A stretch of 64,000 nt of DNA from Lepisosteus oculatus. Lineage: Eukaryota > Chordata > Actinopteri > Semionotiformes > Lepisosteidae. The position numbers and the translations under genes were made by a program. The DNA lies in contig NW_027168394.1 of assembly GCF_040954835.1 (NCBI RefSeq), positions 500,001-564,000 on the forward strand. Reading direction: 5' to 3'. This document shows, one piece after another, positions 21,006-32,936 of the stretch (positions are counted from its first letter, which is position 1; every line of letters starts with the position of its first letter). The notes below the pieces were generated by a model. That model did no database searches. It saw nothing but the letters and a program-made list of their open reading frames with translations, and was not told the DNA's origin.

Positions 21006-21477
21006 AGCGAGCTCGCCGCTGCCGCATTCCTCCTATAATCTAACACGGAGTGCGAGGTGGCTGCGGAAACTTTTTCAAAGTCGCTCTCCGTTAAAAAAAA
21101 AAATACCTTTCACAAAATACGTGCCGGCAGACAGACACGCCTCAGAGGGTTTAAGGTTGGCTTCACGTTCAAATGATAAAGTCTCCCCGTCCAGATGTCA
21201 AAATGCAACTTTGGCAGACAGAAAAAACATCAACAAACCACAAATGTGGACAAGGATTTTACAAGCTGCACCACACTGCACTTTCAAAAGCATTTACATT
21301 CCTGTTAGACGCAGGAATTGCCTTTGATTTGCGCGCTTACGAACGCCATGGAAAACGAAACAAAAGTAAAGCCCTCAGCTCTTGCACTTGATTATAATGC
21401 CGTTACGTGTCGAAGCAGTAATTTACGTCATCCCACCACTGCAACACGGGGAATAGAGGGAAATGAGCACAAGGTGA

Positions 21478-24250
21478 GATATTTTTAATCTGTAAGGCTT
21501 CTGTAGTTTCTTTTTGAAATCATTGTTACAACATATTATGTAAAAGCATGTTGAAAAGAATCTACCTGCATTCCAGCGGCCCTGAGCAAGAGGCCGCTGT
21601 CCAGGAGGAAGAGATGCCAGAGGCTGCTCTAGAAACTGAAACAGAAGCGGATAAGGAAGGGGAAGATGTGAGCTCTGAAGAACTCTATCAGCAGTAAGAC
21701 TTTTTATTTTTCAGATGTATCTATTTTTTACTAAAATTCTATTTGTCTTATAGGTATAAAATGTTTAAACCGGTGTTTTATATCCTTACAGGCCCTGAGT
21801 AGTTAAACAGTATCAGCAGGCCGGAAGAGAGTGGCCCAAGCTGGACTCTATAGAAAGCACTCCCTGGATGCTCCTCTCCTGATTGGATTCAAACAGTACC
21901 TTACCAAGGATCTGGGAGTGGCAAATTATTCTCAGGAGGTATTTATTTTTTAAAGGCATTAAAAATTAAGCAATGGTATCTTCATTGTAAATGTTTTTGT
22001 TTCTTAGCTTAAAATTCACCCATGTGAAATGATGTCAGCCATAAACGTCATGACTCTATATTTCCTACCTGAATCTATTCTACTTAAATTATTACATTAT
22101 ACACAATTTGAGTTCATTTTAAAAAGTAAAAGGTAATGAAAGGAATGCATTTTCATAAGAAAGATAATACCGATATGCATGTGATAATCTTCCTTATATC
22201 ATGTAGTGCGTCATTTGGACATTTTGTGGGCTTGAAATACAAAGAAAATCATGTTCTATGGTACAAGATAAATACCAAACTTAAGCTTTTATTTTAATTA
22301 GATTTGTTTATAAAGCATAAGCAATCATTTATTACATCGCTTCTTGAATTAAATCTTTTGACAAGAGGTAAGACTTCTATTTTACATTTAAACCCATGTT
22401 TAGCTGTGTTTTTTAGATTTAACTGAACCAATTTCTGTGTGTGATAATGTCCTTGAATTCTGACAACATCACACTAAATTACATGATATAAAACAACTAA
22501 TGTTTCTAGAGATAAAGTTTCTGGGATGCTTCTAATTACTTTTTATTACCAGGGACAGTTTAATTCACCTTGTACAGTACTGAAAGACCAAGATGCTTTT
22601 TTTAAAAGTTATTTAACATTTTATAGAACTTTGTCTACTATGGCAACATGATGAGCTTGGTGAAACTTGGAAAAATACTGCTTGGCCACTTATCTTAATA
22701 TAAAGATAGGATAAAGGTTTATCTTTTGCACCTACCTGACCCCCAGGGAAGGTCAATGCTTTCTAAGTTGATGGTTCCCTACAGTAGACTGTACCTTATC
22801 TTCAAAGATAATGTATATTGACCCAAATCAGTTTTGGAATCCAATCTACTGACAAGATGGAGCACATCCTTTTTTCAGGATTTTAGCATCATACGTTTGG
22901 TATATTTAGTCCCTAATGCTGAAAGAAATGATCATAGAACATTTGGACACTTTGTGGGCTTGAAATACAAAGCAAATCATGTTCTATGGTACAAGATAAA
23001 TACAAAACTTAAGCTTTTATTTTAATTAGATTTGTTTATAAAGCATAAGCAATCATTTATTACATTAATATATGTGAAAATAACATTTTAGCATCATACG
23101 TTTAGTATATTTAGTCCCTAATGCTGAAAGAAATTATCATAGAACATGACATCTAACCTTACCTGTGGCGTCTTTAATCCCTATTGCTCAATGCACGGTG
23201 AAAGCATTGCATACATGTGTCTGACAATGAGGAATGGGCCCCTGAGACAGTCATTTGCATGTTTCACAAACGATCGTATATTACTAGAGATTCTGTTTGG
23301 GATTCAGATGTGCATTCGGACAGCAATCCCTTTCAAGAAATGATATGTTCTGGATGAGGTCAAAGGTGATGGAACACTGTATTTAGGATGTGCTTGCAGT
23401 GATTGTGTGTCTCCTGCTTCAACGCAGTGATATATAGATGTGCTCCTGTAATTTATTGGTACATGCCCAGGGCAGTAAGCAGTCTGAGGATTTATTTCCA
23501 GACGGCATAGAGCAGTGAAGCAGTGAAGTAGTGCAACACACTGGATCATTATATTATTAGAATCTATTCTACTTAAATTATTACATTATACACAATTTGA
23601 GTTCATTTTAAAAAGTAAAAGGTAATGAAAGGAATGCATTTTCATAAGAAAGATAATACCGATATGCATGTGATAATCTTCCTTATATCATGTAGTGCGT
23701 CATTTGGACACTTTGTGGGCTTGAAATACAAAGAAAATCATGTTCTATGGTACAAGATAAATACATAACTTAAGCTTTTATTTTAATTAGGTTTGTTTAT
23801 AAAGCATAAGCAATCATTTATAACATTAATATATGTGAAAATAACATTTTAGCATCATATTATTACATACAGGTCTCTAGCTTCAACACAGTGAGATATA
23901 TATATGCTCAGTAATTTATTGGTACATGCCCAGAGCAATAATCAGAATGAGGATTTATTTTCAGACGGGCTACAGGTAGTGTTGTGAAATACTTCAACAC
24001 ACTGGATCGCAGATTTAGACCCCCTTCACTCTTACTCCTTAAAAACCAAAGAAATGAAGATATGTAGCAATCACATTGTAACAGTGGTGACAGTGACTTA
24101 ATGCTTATACTAGTGGACTTCTGGTACCTTTAGGGTACGGTGTTCCCTGAAGGGCTCTCAAACCCCGCATTTCAGATGCCTAGCTGTATCGCTGATGTGT
24201 TGCACCTCAGAATCACTTTTAAACCTTACCTCTGCTATCTTTAATCCCTA
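21478..24250. repeat. AT-rich stretch with internal duplications
   Basis: A segment at 22,075-22,330 recurs at 23,565-23,830 (offset about 1,490), and part recurs at 22,930-23,050. At 21,575-21,700 and 21,820-21,940 there are exon-like bits followed by GT-type donors, giving for example LIGFKQYLTKDLGVANYSQE, but stops and lack of context prevent a gene call. No element ends are recognised. Confidence 0.5.
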
Positions 24251-24617
24251 TTGCTCAACGCATGGTGAAAGTATTGCATAAATGTGTCTGAAAATGAGCA
24301 ATGGGCACCTGAGAGTCATTTTCCTGTTCCACATGCAATTTCAACATTTTCCTTGGGAGACATCAAGCCAGCAAGCCACTGCTGTGGTTCAGTGGCCAGT
24401 GTGGAGTTCAGTGGCCCTGTTGTACACAGAAAGCACATTGAGTTCCTTGGACATGAAAAGTTCCAGATAAAAGCCATTTCTCATCCTTTCTCTTGTTGTC
24501 GATGTTGCTATTGTATGTAAAGGTGGCAACTTGCTCAGCGAGCAGGCGGAGCACACACCGAATGCAGATGTGTCTGAGTGGTGTGTCCAAGTGGCTGCAA
24601 AAGGACAGCGCTCCCGG

Positions 24618-24691
24618 GGCGCCGTGGCTTAGTTGGTTAAAGCGCCTGTCTAGTAAACAGGAGATCCTGGGTCCGAATACCAGCGGTGCCT
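24618..24691 (+). tRNA. tRNA-Thr(AGT), second copy
   Basis: This copy of the gene at 687 has an anticodon stem closer to consensus (CCTGT/ACAGG, fully paired). The anticodon is AGT. The T arm reads GGGTCCGAATACC, with one stem mismatch. A run of seven T follows. It is probably expressed. Confidence 0.88.
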
Positions 24692-25466
24692 TTTTTTGTT
24701 CTGTCTTCTTATTATTCCGATCAGTAAGTCAACACGTAGTCCACATGAAAGGTAGAAATATTCTCTTGGCTGTCTCTTGTTTGTATAGAACTGACCCTGA
24801 CAATGTCCCTGACAATGTACTGTTAGTTTGAATTGAAGAACGGCATTTGTGTTCAAATATACCAGACAAGTTTATGTAACTGCTCATGTGACACTCAGTT
24901 GTAATTAGTCAAGAAATAAAGTCGAACAACAGCTGCGGTTTTGATTCTGAACGTATGAGATTGCAGCGCCTTTTACTTCCATTGACAAATGATAGAGATT
25001 CGAAGAGAGATCCTTCAGACCAGCAAGCAAACCCACGGCTATTTCGGTTTTCTATCTAGGCAACGTTGGTGTCTGCAATAGCATACATGAAAGCGTGATG
25101 CAATTTCTGTGGCTACATTTGTTGCACGTCATGCACAGTAAGAGTGTTTCTAACACCAAATAAAAAGTAAACAATTAACGATCACGCCTTCTCCTCAGTT
25201 AACCCACTGAAACCCTTGCTGTTAACAGTTCTTTACTGCGTGCTTTATGAGCACCTACATATTGTGTCGGTTCTTTCAGCTTTATTCATTAGGTTTTCAA
25301 AGGCATAAGTAGAGCACCAGAGGTGCGAACGCAAAGTGTGTGGTTATCTGAAGAACTGATTTCCATGGCAGCGGGGCCAAGCGATTTAGCGTTTTTATAG
25401 TACTAGGAGAGGAGAAGCGGCACTTCACCTTTACCGCGCAGGCACAAGGCAACGTGCGGCAGATGC

Positions 25467-25514
25467 CGGAGTCGGCAGGTTTCGAACCTGCGCGGGGAGT
25501 CCCCAACGGATTTC
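25467..25514 (-). pseudogene. tRNA-Ser 3' half
   Basis: Only the variable arm, T arm and acceptor 3' strand of a tRNA-Ser remain. Compared with 20,924-21,040, a deletion has removed the anticodon, the 5' half and about 30 bases of flank. Without an A box it cannot be a gene. Confidence 0.8.
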
Positions 25515-26099
25515 AACGCAGTGCGAGGTGGCTGCGGAAACTTTTTCAAAGTCGCTCTCCGTTAAAAAAAAATACCTTTCACAAGATACGTGCCGGCAGA
25601 CAAACACGCCTCAGAGGGTTTAAGGCTGGCTTCACGTTCAAATGATAAAGTCTCCCCGTCCGGATGTCAAAATGCAACTTTGGCAGACAGAACAAACATC
25701 AACAAACCACAAATGTGGACAAGGATTTTACAAGCTGCACCACACTGCACTTTCAAAAGCATTTACGTTCGTGTTAGACGCAGGACTTGCCTTTGATTTG
25801 CGCGCTTACGAACGCCATGGAAAACGAAACAAAACTAAAGCCCTCAGCTCCTGCACGTGATTATAATGCCGTTACGTGTCGAAGCAGTAATTTACGTCAT
25901 CCTACCACTGCAACACGGGGAATGGAGAGAAATGAGCACACGCTACGAATCGTCTCAATCACTCCCTAGAGTCGTAAGGCGCATTGAAGGGTGCACCCCC
26001 ATCATTAATCGTTGCGCCTCTGTGAAAGGAAAGCTCTTGGGCAGTCTTTGAAACAGCTCGGATGAAACACTTGATTGCTTCCATGTGCATCTGGAGCCC

Positions 26100-26610
26100 A
26101 CCCAGTGGGCAAAAGACGTATAATATACGTCTATTAAACGCATACCTTATACGTCTAAATGTGGTCTACAATTCGTCTAGAATGAAATTCTAATATACGT
26201 CTAAAGTTATACGTCAATTATACGTCTATGTTTAGACGTTCATTATACATAAATGGTTGGAGTTCTATTATACGGATAAATTTAGAGGACTATTATACAT
26301 ATATGGTTGGAGTTCCGGATAACTTTAGAGGTCTATTATACGGATAACTTTAGAGGACTATTATACGTATATGGTTAGAGGTCTATTATACGTATAACTT
26401 TAGAGGTCTATTATACGTATAACTTTAGAGGTCTATTATATGTATATGGTTAGAGGTCTGTTATACGTATATGGTTAGAGGTCTATTATACGGATAACTT
26501 TAGAGGTCTATTATACGTATATGGTTAGAGGTCTATTATACGCATAACTTTAGAGGTCTATTATACGTATATGGGTAGAGGTCTATTATACATCAAAGAT
26601 AGATTTTATA
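26100..26610. repeat. 25-bp minisatellite inside a MITE-like element
   Basis: The stretch starts with CCCAGTGGGCAAAAGACGTA, similar to the MITE ends at 17,107. From about 26,260 to 26,590 a unit of about 25 bases (ACTTTAGAGGTCTATTATAC and variants) repeats a dozen or so times. Two unit types alternate, one with ATATGGTTAGAGG and one with ATAACTTTAGAGG. Confidence 0.75.
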
Positions 26611-27159
26611 GGTGTAGAAACAAGTAAACCAAGCCAATGATTAGATTTAGAAATGTATTCTGAAAATACACATTCACACCTGAAACATATGTATTTCAAA
26701 TTATACATTGTATACAATCAATCAACAATCAACATATGGGCAATAATCATAAAAAACACAACTAGTCTTAAACTTCAGCTACAAATTCTGGTAACATGGC
26801 AATATACAGTATAGTAATGACAAACACAAAACTAATTACATTAACACACTAACTCAAAACCACATTTTGATTCAAATATACACTTTAAAATGTACAACTT
26901 CTATATTTCCAAGAAAAAAAAATATTACAATGGAAGTTAAGATGATTTTTTTCCACTATTTGCAAACCCTGTCTAATTGTCCTAACAGTTAGAACCAAAA
27001 ACCTATTATTTTCAGTGTCCAGATCTCCTGGCCCCCTGCCTTGCATATGCATTCTTCAAGTAACACATTGCATGCTCCTTTATTTCTTTTTCTGTTGATG
27101 TAGGGTGGGACTTCAGCACCGCAGCTAGGAGAAAATTATATAATATTACTTCCCAAATA
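26610..27159. other. AT-rich single-copy stretch
   Basis: I see no gene, RNA or element end in this stretch. It lies between the minisatellite and the segment inverted from 17,358-18,650. Confidence 0.5.
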
Positions 27160-28535
27160 AATGATGATTAATATCTTCTTTAGTATAATCTAAAAAATGA
27201 ACGGTTTACTAAGCTCAAAACTGAAATAAATGTATAAAATTTGGCTTGCATCATAGCAGTTGAGCAATAAAGTCTGTCCTAATTAAAGAGTACCCAAAGT
27301 TTGAAAGTACAACATAGAATAAGAATAGAGAAACGGCAAAACGATTTTGTGTCATCTTCCCCATTCACACTATTTTATGTGCCATTTTTTGCTTATTCAC
27401 GTACTATTTTAATCAAAATAATATTAAGAAAGATCTGTATGTATTCAGATAGTATTATTATTGTTCATACTTACTCGTCAAAAGAGGATTGCTGAGATAT
27501 TTGCGGATATACTTCTACGTTTGAAAAACGTGTCCAAAATGGTGACCAACGAATACTAGCAATGCATTGTGGTATATAACCGGAAAATATGCTGGGTTCG
27601 ATATTTTCTCAACGTATGCGTTTATTAATGTTGTCGATATTTTGGTTGAAATATAACATTGATAATCAGCTATGAGCTGATGTGCAATTTTAACGCATGT
27701 AGTTAGTAAGGATCGGTCACTGTTGTATGGTATTATATATAATGACATTATGGAATAGGCTGGGGACAGGCCTGGCATCACGGGGGGAGGGGGGAATGTT
27801 GCCCCTTCAGTTTTGGGCAAAAAGATTTACCTAACTTAATTTGCGCCCTAAAAAAATAGTTGTACTTTGTCAATGGTCAGACAACACTAAATGACACGAA
27901 CAGTCACTCAGTCTGTTTGATGGGCAGGAGGGCTATCCGTCCAGGAACTGCACATATCAGTGTCGTTATTGAGTGTCAACATTACGATCCTGTTTGCTCA
28001 GGTGGGCCGATTCCTTGCAGTAGTTTATCATTATACTTAAAATCGTTATATAACTAGGACTAGTTATAGCACTCTGTGCTTTCTGTTGGTTTTACAACAT
28101 TTTTTCTTAACGATTCAGAACGTCCATGTAGCTGCAAAAATGAACGCTTATGGTACTTTTCGCTCCAGGCAATACTCTCCAGTGAGAGTGACGAAAAATG
28201 TGAAACTGAACTTCATCGCAAATACCAGATTGCTAGTCGATATCTTCTATCATGAAGCACTAATCAATGGCATAGCTGCGAGATTTCATTTGGGTAGCTG
28301 CACCGTACAGCTCCGTTTCAACCGAAATATCACCCCCGCTCAGAATTTCAGACGCCCCCCTACAGATTTTTCCCCGGGCACCGCGCACTGATGGGGGACG
28401 GGGTTTCCAGGAAATGGTATCAACTTTTCTCAAGAAAATAAAAATAGAAACTCTATAGGCACTCAAACATTTTACTGTTTTTTTTTCAGGCAGGTGGCAA
28501 GACCCCTCCGCAAAACCCTTGTATGCCAAGCTGTG
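27160..28535. repeat. Inverted copy of 17,358-18,650
   Basis: High-identity reverse copy of the 17-kb segment, ending where the MITE begins at 28,536. No gene is recognised. Confidence 0.8.
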
Positions 28536-28885
28536 GGCATTGATTCGTCGAATATACGTATATTCACGGCGAAAATACGGCTATACGTATATATACGTCG
28601 CCTCGACGTATAATCAACGTCGAATTGCAACCGTAAAATCGACGACATTAATAAATGCATATATAACGTCGAAAACACATCTAACACTAGGAGTATACGG
28701 CACTCTGCACAGTGTACGAAGTAAATTATTTTCGCAGTAATTAATTTACACGTGTATAATAAATATAGTAAATATAATTAATTACTGCGAAAATAATTTA
28801 CTTCGTACACTGCGCAGAGTGCCGTATACTCCTAGTGTTAGATGTGTTTTCGACGTTATATATGCGTTTATTAATGTTTATTTCA
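28536..28885. mobile_element. MITE fragment ending in a 107-bp-arm palindrome
   Basis: The MITE end GTGGGCATTGATTCGTCG starts the segment. From 28,646 the sequence forms a palindrome with arms of about 107 bases (28,646-28,753 and 28,779-28,885) around a short spacer, CACGTGTATAATAAATATAG and a few more bases. The inner arms carry TTATTTTCGCAGTAATTAAT, also found as a palindrome at 37,385-37,470. Confidence 0.7.
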
Positions 28886-29206
28886 CAGCGTCGTGCACCT
28901 TTTCATTGCTCTCGCTTTCAGAGCCTCCGCACGGCACACGACTCGACATCAGGAAGCACATTGAAGTGAAAGCAGGGAGCGCTGCGACATGCACTGTGCA
29001 GATCCCGCCACACTAAGAGGTATATAAGCGTCAAAGGCAAGTCATTCCGAGTTGGTCGTTTGTGTTTTCCGTTCAGACGCGAAATGCTGAAATGATCTCT
29101 CGGCTCTTCGGTTGTCATTTCTGCTCCGTAAAGGAATCACAGCACGCGTCGCCTTCCAGCACGCTGGGTCGGGACACGATGCCGGGGGTCGGAGCGTGCG
29201 ATGTCT

Positions 29207-29278
29207 TCCTCGTTAGTATAGTGGCAAGTATCCCCGCCTGTCACGTGGGAGACCAGGGTTTGATTCCCTGACGGGGAG
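29207..29278 (+). tRNA. tRNA-Asp(GTC)
   Basis: The 72-base gene has anticodon loop CTGTCAC, acceptor strands TCCTCGT/ACGGGGA, A box TAGTATAGTGG and T arm GGTTTGATTCC with T for C. A TTTT run begins five bases downstream. It looks functional. Confidence 0.9.
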
Positions 29279-29690
29279 TAGCTTTTCTTTTACCTCCTTA
29301 GAGAAAGGACTGCCTTTCACTTCTCTGTTTTCTAACACAACGTCGTGCACCTTTTCATTGCTCTCGCTTTCAGAGCCTCCGCACGGCACACGACTCGACA
29401 TCAGGAAGCACATTGAAGTGAAAGCAGGGAGCGCTGCGACATGCACTGTGCAGATCCCGCCACACTAAGAGGTGAGTGGGTCTGTTCGATGCACAAAGAA
29501 CGCTTTGATAAGCGTCAAAGGCAAATCATTCCGAGTTGGTCGTTTGTGTTTTCCGTTCAGACGCGAAATGCTGAAATGATCTCTCGGCTCCTCGGTTGTC
29601 ATTTCTGCTCCGTAAAGGAATCACAGCACGAGTCGGCTTCCAGCACGGTGGGTCGGGACACGATGCCGGGGGTCGGAGAGAGAGATGTCT

Positions 29691-29760
29691 TCCTCGTTAG
29701 TATAGGACCTGTCACGTGGACCTGTCACCTGTCCCCACCTGTCACGCGGGAGACCGGGGT
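29691..29760 (+). pseudogene. tRNA-Asp interrupted copy
   Basis: The 5' strand and A box TCCTCGTTAGTATAG are followed by repeats of GACCTGTCAC-like sequence and then the 3' half of the anticodon arm and part of the T arm. The 3' end is replaced by the next tandem block. It is not a functional gene. Confidence 0.8.
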
Positions 29761-29912
29761 ACATCAGGACGCGCATTGAAGTGAAAGCAGGATGCGCTGC
29801 GACATGCACTGTGCAGATCCCGCCACACTAAGAGGTGAGTGGGTCTGTTCGATCACAGCGCTAGGCGAATCCCCAATCCCCTTTTGTGCGTGGCGACAGA
29901 AGAAGTCTGGTC

Positions 29913-29985
29913 TGTTTCCGCCCGGTTTCGATCCGGGGACCTTTCGCGTGTGAGGCGAACGTGATAAACACTACACTACGGAAAC
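29913..29985 (-). tRNA. tRNA-Val(CAC)
   Basis: The 73-base gene has loop CTCACAC and paired acceptor strands GTTTCCG/CGGAAAC. Two invariant positions deviate: the D loop reads TAGTGTTTATC in place of TAGTGGTTATC, and the T arm reads GGATCGAAACC in place of GGTTCGAAACC. No T4 run follows closely. It may be a recent pseudogene or poorly expressed. Confidence 0.75.
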
Positions 29986-30436
29986 TGTGGTCAGATGTGC
30001 CCAGCGGCCCAGCGCTGAGCTTCGCCAATGCGATTCAGCTGCTTCCAGTGCCTTTATTGGGGTGCGCTGATGGACCGTGCTCTCTCTCCAGAGACCAGCA
30101 CGCCTGTCATGGACGGAGCAGGAAAGACGGCGCCACATTCTACAGCCCTCTCCACGCAATCGACGAAATCGGGCTACTGAAGTGGAGAAAATCGCCTCTC
30201 CAGAAAGTGCAAATATCATCTTGGAGAGTATAAATCCTATTGCCGAAGGTCAGCCCTGTCTACCAGAGTGACCCTCCCACCTCCTGCAGCGATGGTCAGC
30301 TCGTCTCACACGCGAGAAGTTTCGGCTGGAAACAAGCGCCCCCTCTTCTCGCACGTTTTGCACGTTGAGTAGTTTTAATGCGGCTCCTTCGTACACAGTG
30401 CTGATCTTTTGGAAAGCAGGAGGCAAAATTGACACG

Positions 30437-30508
30437 TTCCCATACCGGGAGTCGAACACGGGCCATCTGGGTGAAAACCAGGAATCCTAACCGCTAGACC
30501 ATATGGGA
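30437..30508 (-). tRNA. tRNA-Glu(TTC)
   Basis: The 72-base gene matches vertebrate tRNA-Glu(UUC). The loop is TTTTCAC, acceptor strands TCCCATA/TATGGGA pair fully, the A box is TGGTCTAGCGG and the T arm GTTCGACTCC. A T4 run on the minus strand lies about ten bases downstream. It looks functional. Confidence 0.9.
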
Positions 30509-30709
30509 GTGCGCAACCCTGCTGTTCCGGGCATCATGCAAGCAAACTACATAAATATGAGAAAACACGCAAGAGAGTTGTCACTCAGAGTGTCGAAGGG
30601 TCGATGTATACTGGGGCTCAGTTGAAATGCAACGTCAGGACTTTCCCGAATTATGTCACACGAAGAGAGCACAGCCTTTTCCGCCCTGCCCCGTGTGTAT
30701 CGGTAACTC

Positions 30710-30781
30710 GCCGTGATCGTATAGTGGTCAGTACTTTGCGTTGTGGCCGCAACAACCCCGGTTCGAATCCGGGTCACAGCA
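30710..30781 (+). tRNA. tRNA-His(GTG)
   Basis: The 72-base gene matches vertebrate tRNA-His(GUG). The loop is TTGTGGC, acceptor strands GCCGTGA/TCACAGC have one mismatch, the A box is TCGTATAGTGG and the T arm GGTTCGAATCC. TTTT follows 16 bases downstream. The G at position -1 would be added after transcription. Probably functional. Confidence 0.88.
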
Positions 30782-31355
30782 GAATAGGGGCGTCTGCTTT
30801 TACTACTTGCACGAGTGAAAGCAAAAAAAAGCCAATTGATGTGAACGAACGGCGCTTTACAGAGGAGTACTGCCTGACTGGATCGTTGATGAACGACAGG
30901 GACCACTCCGACCTCTTCTCGGGTTTCTTCAATGACTTACTAAGGATCTTCTTCACATTCGCCCATGCAGGGGAAGCCAGTTACACCAAAGCAAACGCAG
31001 AAAAGTGCAATTCAAGCAGAGACCAGGAGGGACTTGTTTACACCGAGAGTGGTTGGAGAATGGAACAATGCGCCCAGCCCTGTTGCTGGAGCCGATTCTT
31101 GATGAGATCTTGGGCTCACTAAGAAGCCCCCGCTGGATGCTAATCTTTCTGTTGTTCTTGCAGGTCCTGCGCTGCTTTTGAGCCGACAGAGCTCGTCCTG
31201 ATCTGTCGGCACAGCCCAATTGCAAATGATCGGCTCCGCATACAGAAGGAACGTGCGTTTGGTACAAGAGTGCATGAAGGCACCGGAAATACATTGGGAA
31301 CAAATGACCGGTCGCTCAATACCTCTGTGAAGTACAGGAGCGTGCAAAACGAGGC

Positions 31356-31428
31356 TGTTTCCGCCCGGTCTCGAACCGGGGACCTTTCACGTGTTAGGCA
31401 AACGTGATAGCCGCTACACCACGGAAAC
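31356..31428 (-). tRNA. tRNA-Val(AAC)
   Basis: This 73-base gene has loop CTAACAC, acceptor strands GTTTCCG/CGGAAAC fully paired, A box TGGTGTAGCGG and T arm GGTTCGAGACC. A T4 run on the minus strand lies about ten bases downstream. The stems are intact and it looks functional. It is not a close duplicate of the Val(CAC) gene. Confidence 0.9.
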
Positions 31429-31537
31429 CTGCAGGGATTGCTGCTGGTGTCTCGCTTGCGTTTCGGGCTGAGAAAGGGACACGTCACTTTAGGCAGGGGG
31501 CGCTGGAGAGAGGAACAAAGGGCGCGATGAAACAAAA

Positions 31538-31572
31538 CACCGAAACCCGGGATCGAGCCAGGGACCTTTAGA
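31538..31572 (-). pseudogene. tRNA-Phe 3' fragment
   Basis: The minus strand shows the end of a tRNA-Phe: AAAGGTCCCTGGCTCGATCC followed by CGGGTTTCGGTG. The anticodon arm and A box upstream are not recognisable. It is a remnant only. Confidence 0.65.
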
Positions 31573-32105
31573 ACATACTCTCACGAATCGTTAGAATACG
31601 TGCGTTTGATCATCAATTGCGTAACAACCACATTCGTTCGACTTGAGCCATCAAGCTCATAGTTTTCAAATCTTGAAAGCTGTCATTGAGCACATCATAG
31701 TGTGCAGTACGCCCCGTAACTTGCGCACTTCAACAGAAAGAAGAGCAGACAGCTCCATAAATATGCGAGGCGCAGAGAGTGCAAGGCGAGCCGCACACGT
31801 TTCGGTGGCTGAGAGAGGGCAGTTTTTGCTTCTGCATTTCCCAAGTAAGGACGCATGACAACAAGCGATCGCGGTGCTCATTTACGACATAGTGGTGATG
31901 AGTTTTCAGTACGTGTTCTTTTGAACGAGCAATGAGGTTGCTGCCTTGGACAGCTGACTGCACGCTCTCATTGTGCCACGTGATGAGTATTCACCAGGCT
32001 CGTTCAGTCATTAGTCACATTCCATCGTTTGCCATAAGCAGATGCTGCAAGGTGATGTGGATATCAGTTCCCAGTCTTGTGGACGAGGACAAAAAGAACA
32101 CACAA

Positions 32106-32177
32106 GGGCTCATCCGCGAGTTGAACCCAGGACCTCCCACACCCTAAGCGAGAATCATACCCCTTAACCAATGAGCC
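32106..32177 (-). tRNA. tRNA-Pro(AGG), partly decayed
   Basis: The 72-base sequence aligns with vertebrate tRNA-Pro(AGG), with loop TTAGGGT and acceptor strands GGCTCAT/ATGAGCC paired. The T arm GGTTCAACTCG has lost pairing in its stem, and the anticodon stem has one mismatch. A T5 run on the minus strand lies downstream. It may be a young pseudogene. Confidence 0.72.
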
Positions 32178-32376
32178 ATGGCAGCACTTTCCATTTTATT
32201 CTGTCAGCGAGCTTGAGGACGGGGGAGAGGCGTCATTCACTCGTCCAGTCAGACCTTCATCAATAAGTCAAGAAAGCCGCAATTACACGACTGCCTTGCA
32301 GACGAAGGGCAGTGAACTGCACCGGTAAGAGGGGAACAAGCGGCACTAGGCGACACCGAGGCATGAGCCCCAGCGA

Positions 32377-32449
32377 GGGGGGCTAGCTTGCATGGTACAG
32401 CGCTCGCTTTGCATGCGAGAGGTAGCAGGATCATTTCCCACGTCCTCCA
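32377..32449 (+). tRNA. tRNA-Ala(TGC), partly decayed
   Basis: The 73-base sequence aligns with tRNA-Ala(UGC); the anticodon arm CTCGC-TTTGCAT-GCGAG is perfect. The acceptor and T arms carry mismatches (GGATCATTTCC for the B box) and no T4 run follows. Function is doubtful. Confidence 0.68.
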
Positions 32450-32863
32450 GGTGTGTGCTTAGAGCTTGATGTGCCGAAAGGTGTCCTTTAGCCTGTGGTC
32501 ACGCCTTGCATGGAGAGCGTCATGCAGCTGTCAATCATTTCGCAGCCACGCCCCCTCTTCATCTTCTCTCTGCCTTAAGCGTCTCCGCCACTCTCTCTTG
32601 ACATTTCATGTCAGCATGTCAGAAGTCCGAGTGACGTTTTTAATGGCTGAGTGAGGGCACGATGCTGAAGCAGAGAGGCCACTTCAGCCAGAGAGACTTG
32701 TGCTAGGTGAGATCTGAAAAACAGACTCGCAACAGAAACAGACCAAAAAAGTATCGGTGAGATCAAAAGGCAAATGCAACATCCAGCAGAGGGCGTCTAA
32801 AGATTAGGGAACGGGCGACTGAAATCCATATGAGGCAAACTTTCCGGCTGTGTACTGCAGCTG

Positions 32864-32936
32864 GCCTCGTTGGCGTAGTTGGTAGCACGTCAGTCTCATC
32901 ATCTGAAGGTCCTGAGTTTGATCCTCACACGGGGCA
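32864..32936 (+). tRNA. tRNA-Met(CAT), elongator type
   Basis: The 73-base gene matches vertebrate elongator tRNA-Met: loop CTCATCA, acceptor GCCTCGT/ACGGGGC, A box TGGCGTAGTTGG and T arm GTTTGATCC with T for C. TTTT lies 22 bases downstream. It lacks the initiator features (A54, A60 and the GGG/CCC anticodon stem). Probably functional. Confidence 0.85.

Larger units (their letters stand above)
28886..29845. repeat. tRNA-Asp module, two and a half tandem copies
   Basis: A block beginning near 28,886 recurs at 29,340 and partly at 29,762. Each copy contains CATTGAAGTGAAAGCAGG and a tRNA-Asp or its remnant. Tandem unequal duplication explains the broken second tRNA-Asp. Confidence 0.8.

Noticed and set aside
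26260-26590. CRISPR-like array
   Set aside because: Repeats are contiguous without unique spacers, and the sequence is eukaryotic; it is a minisatellite.
30604-31122. 172-codon frame across tRNA-His
   Set aside because: It includes a whole tRNA gene; no domain is recognisable.
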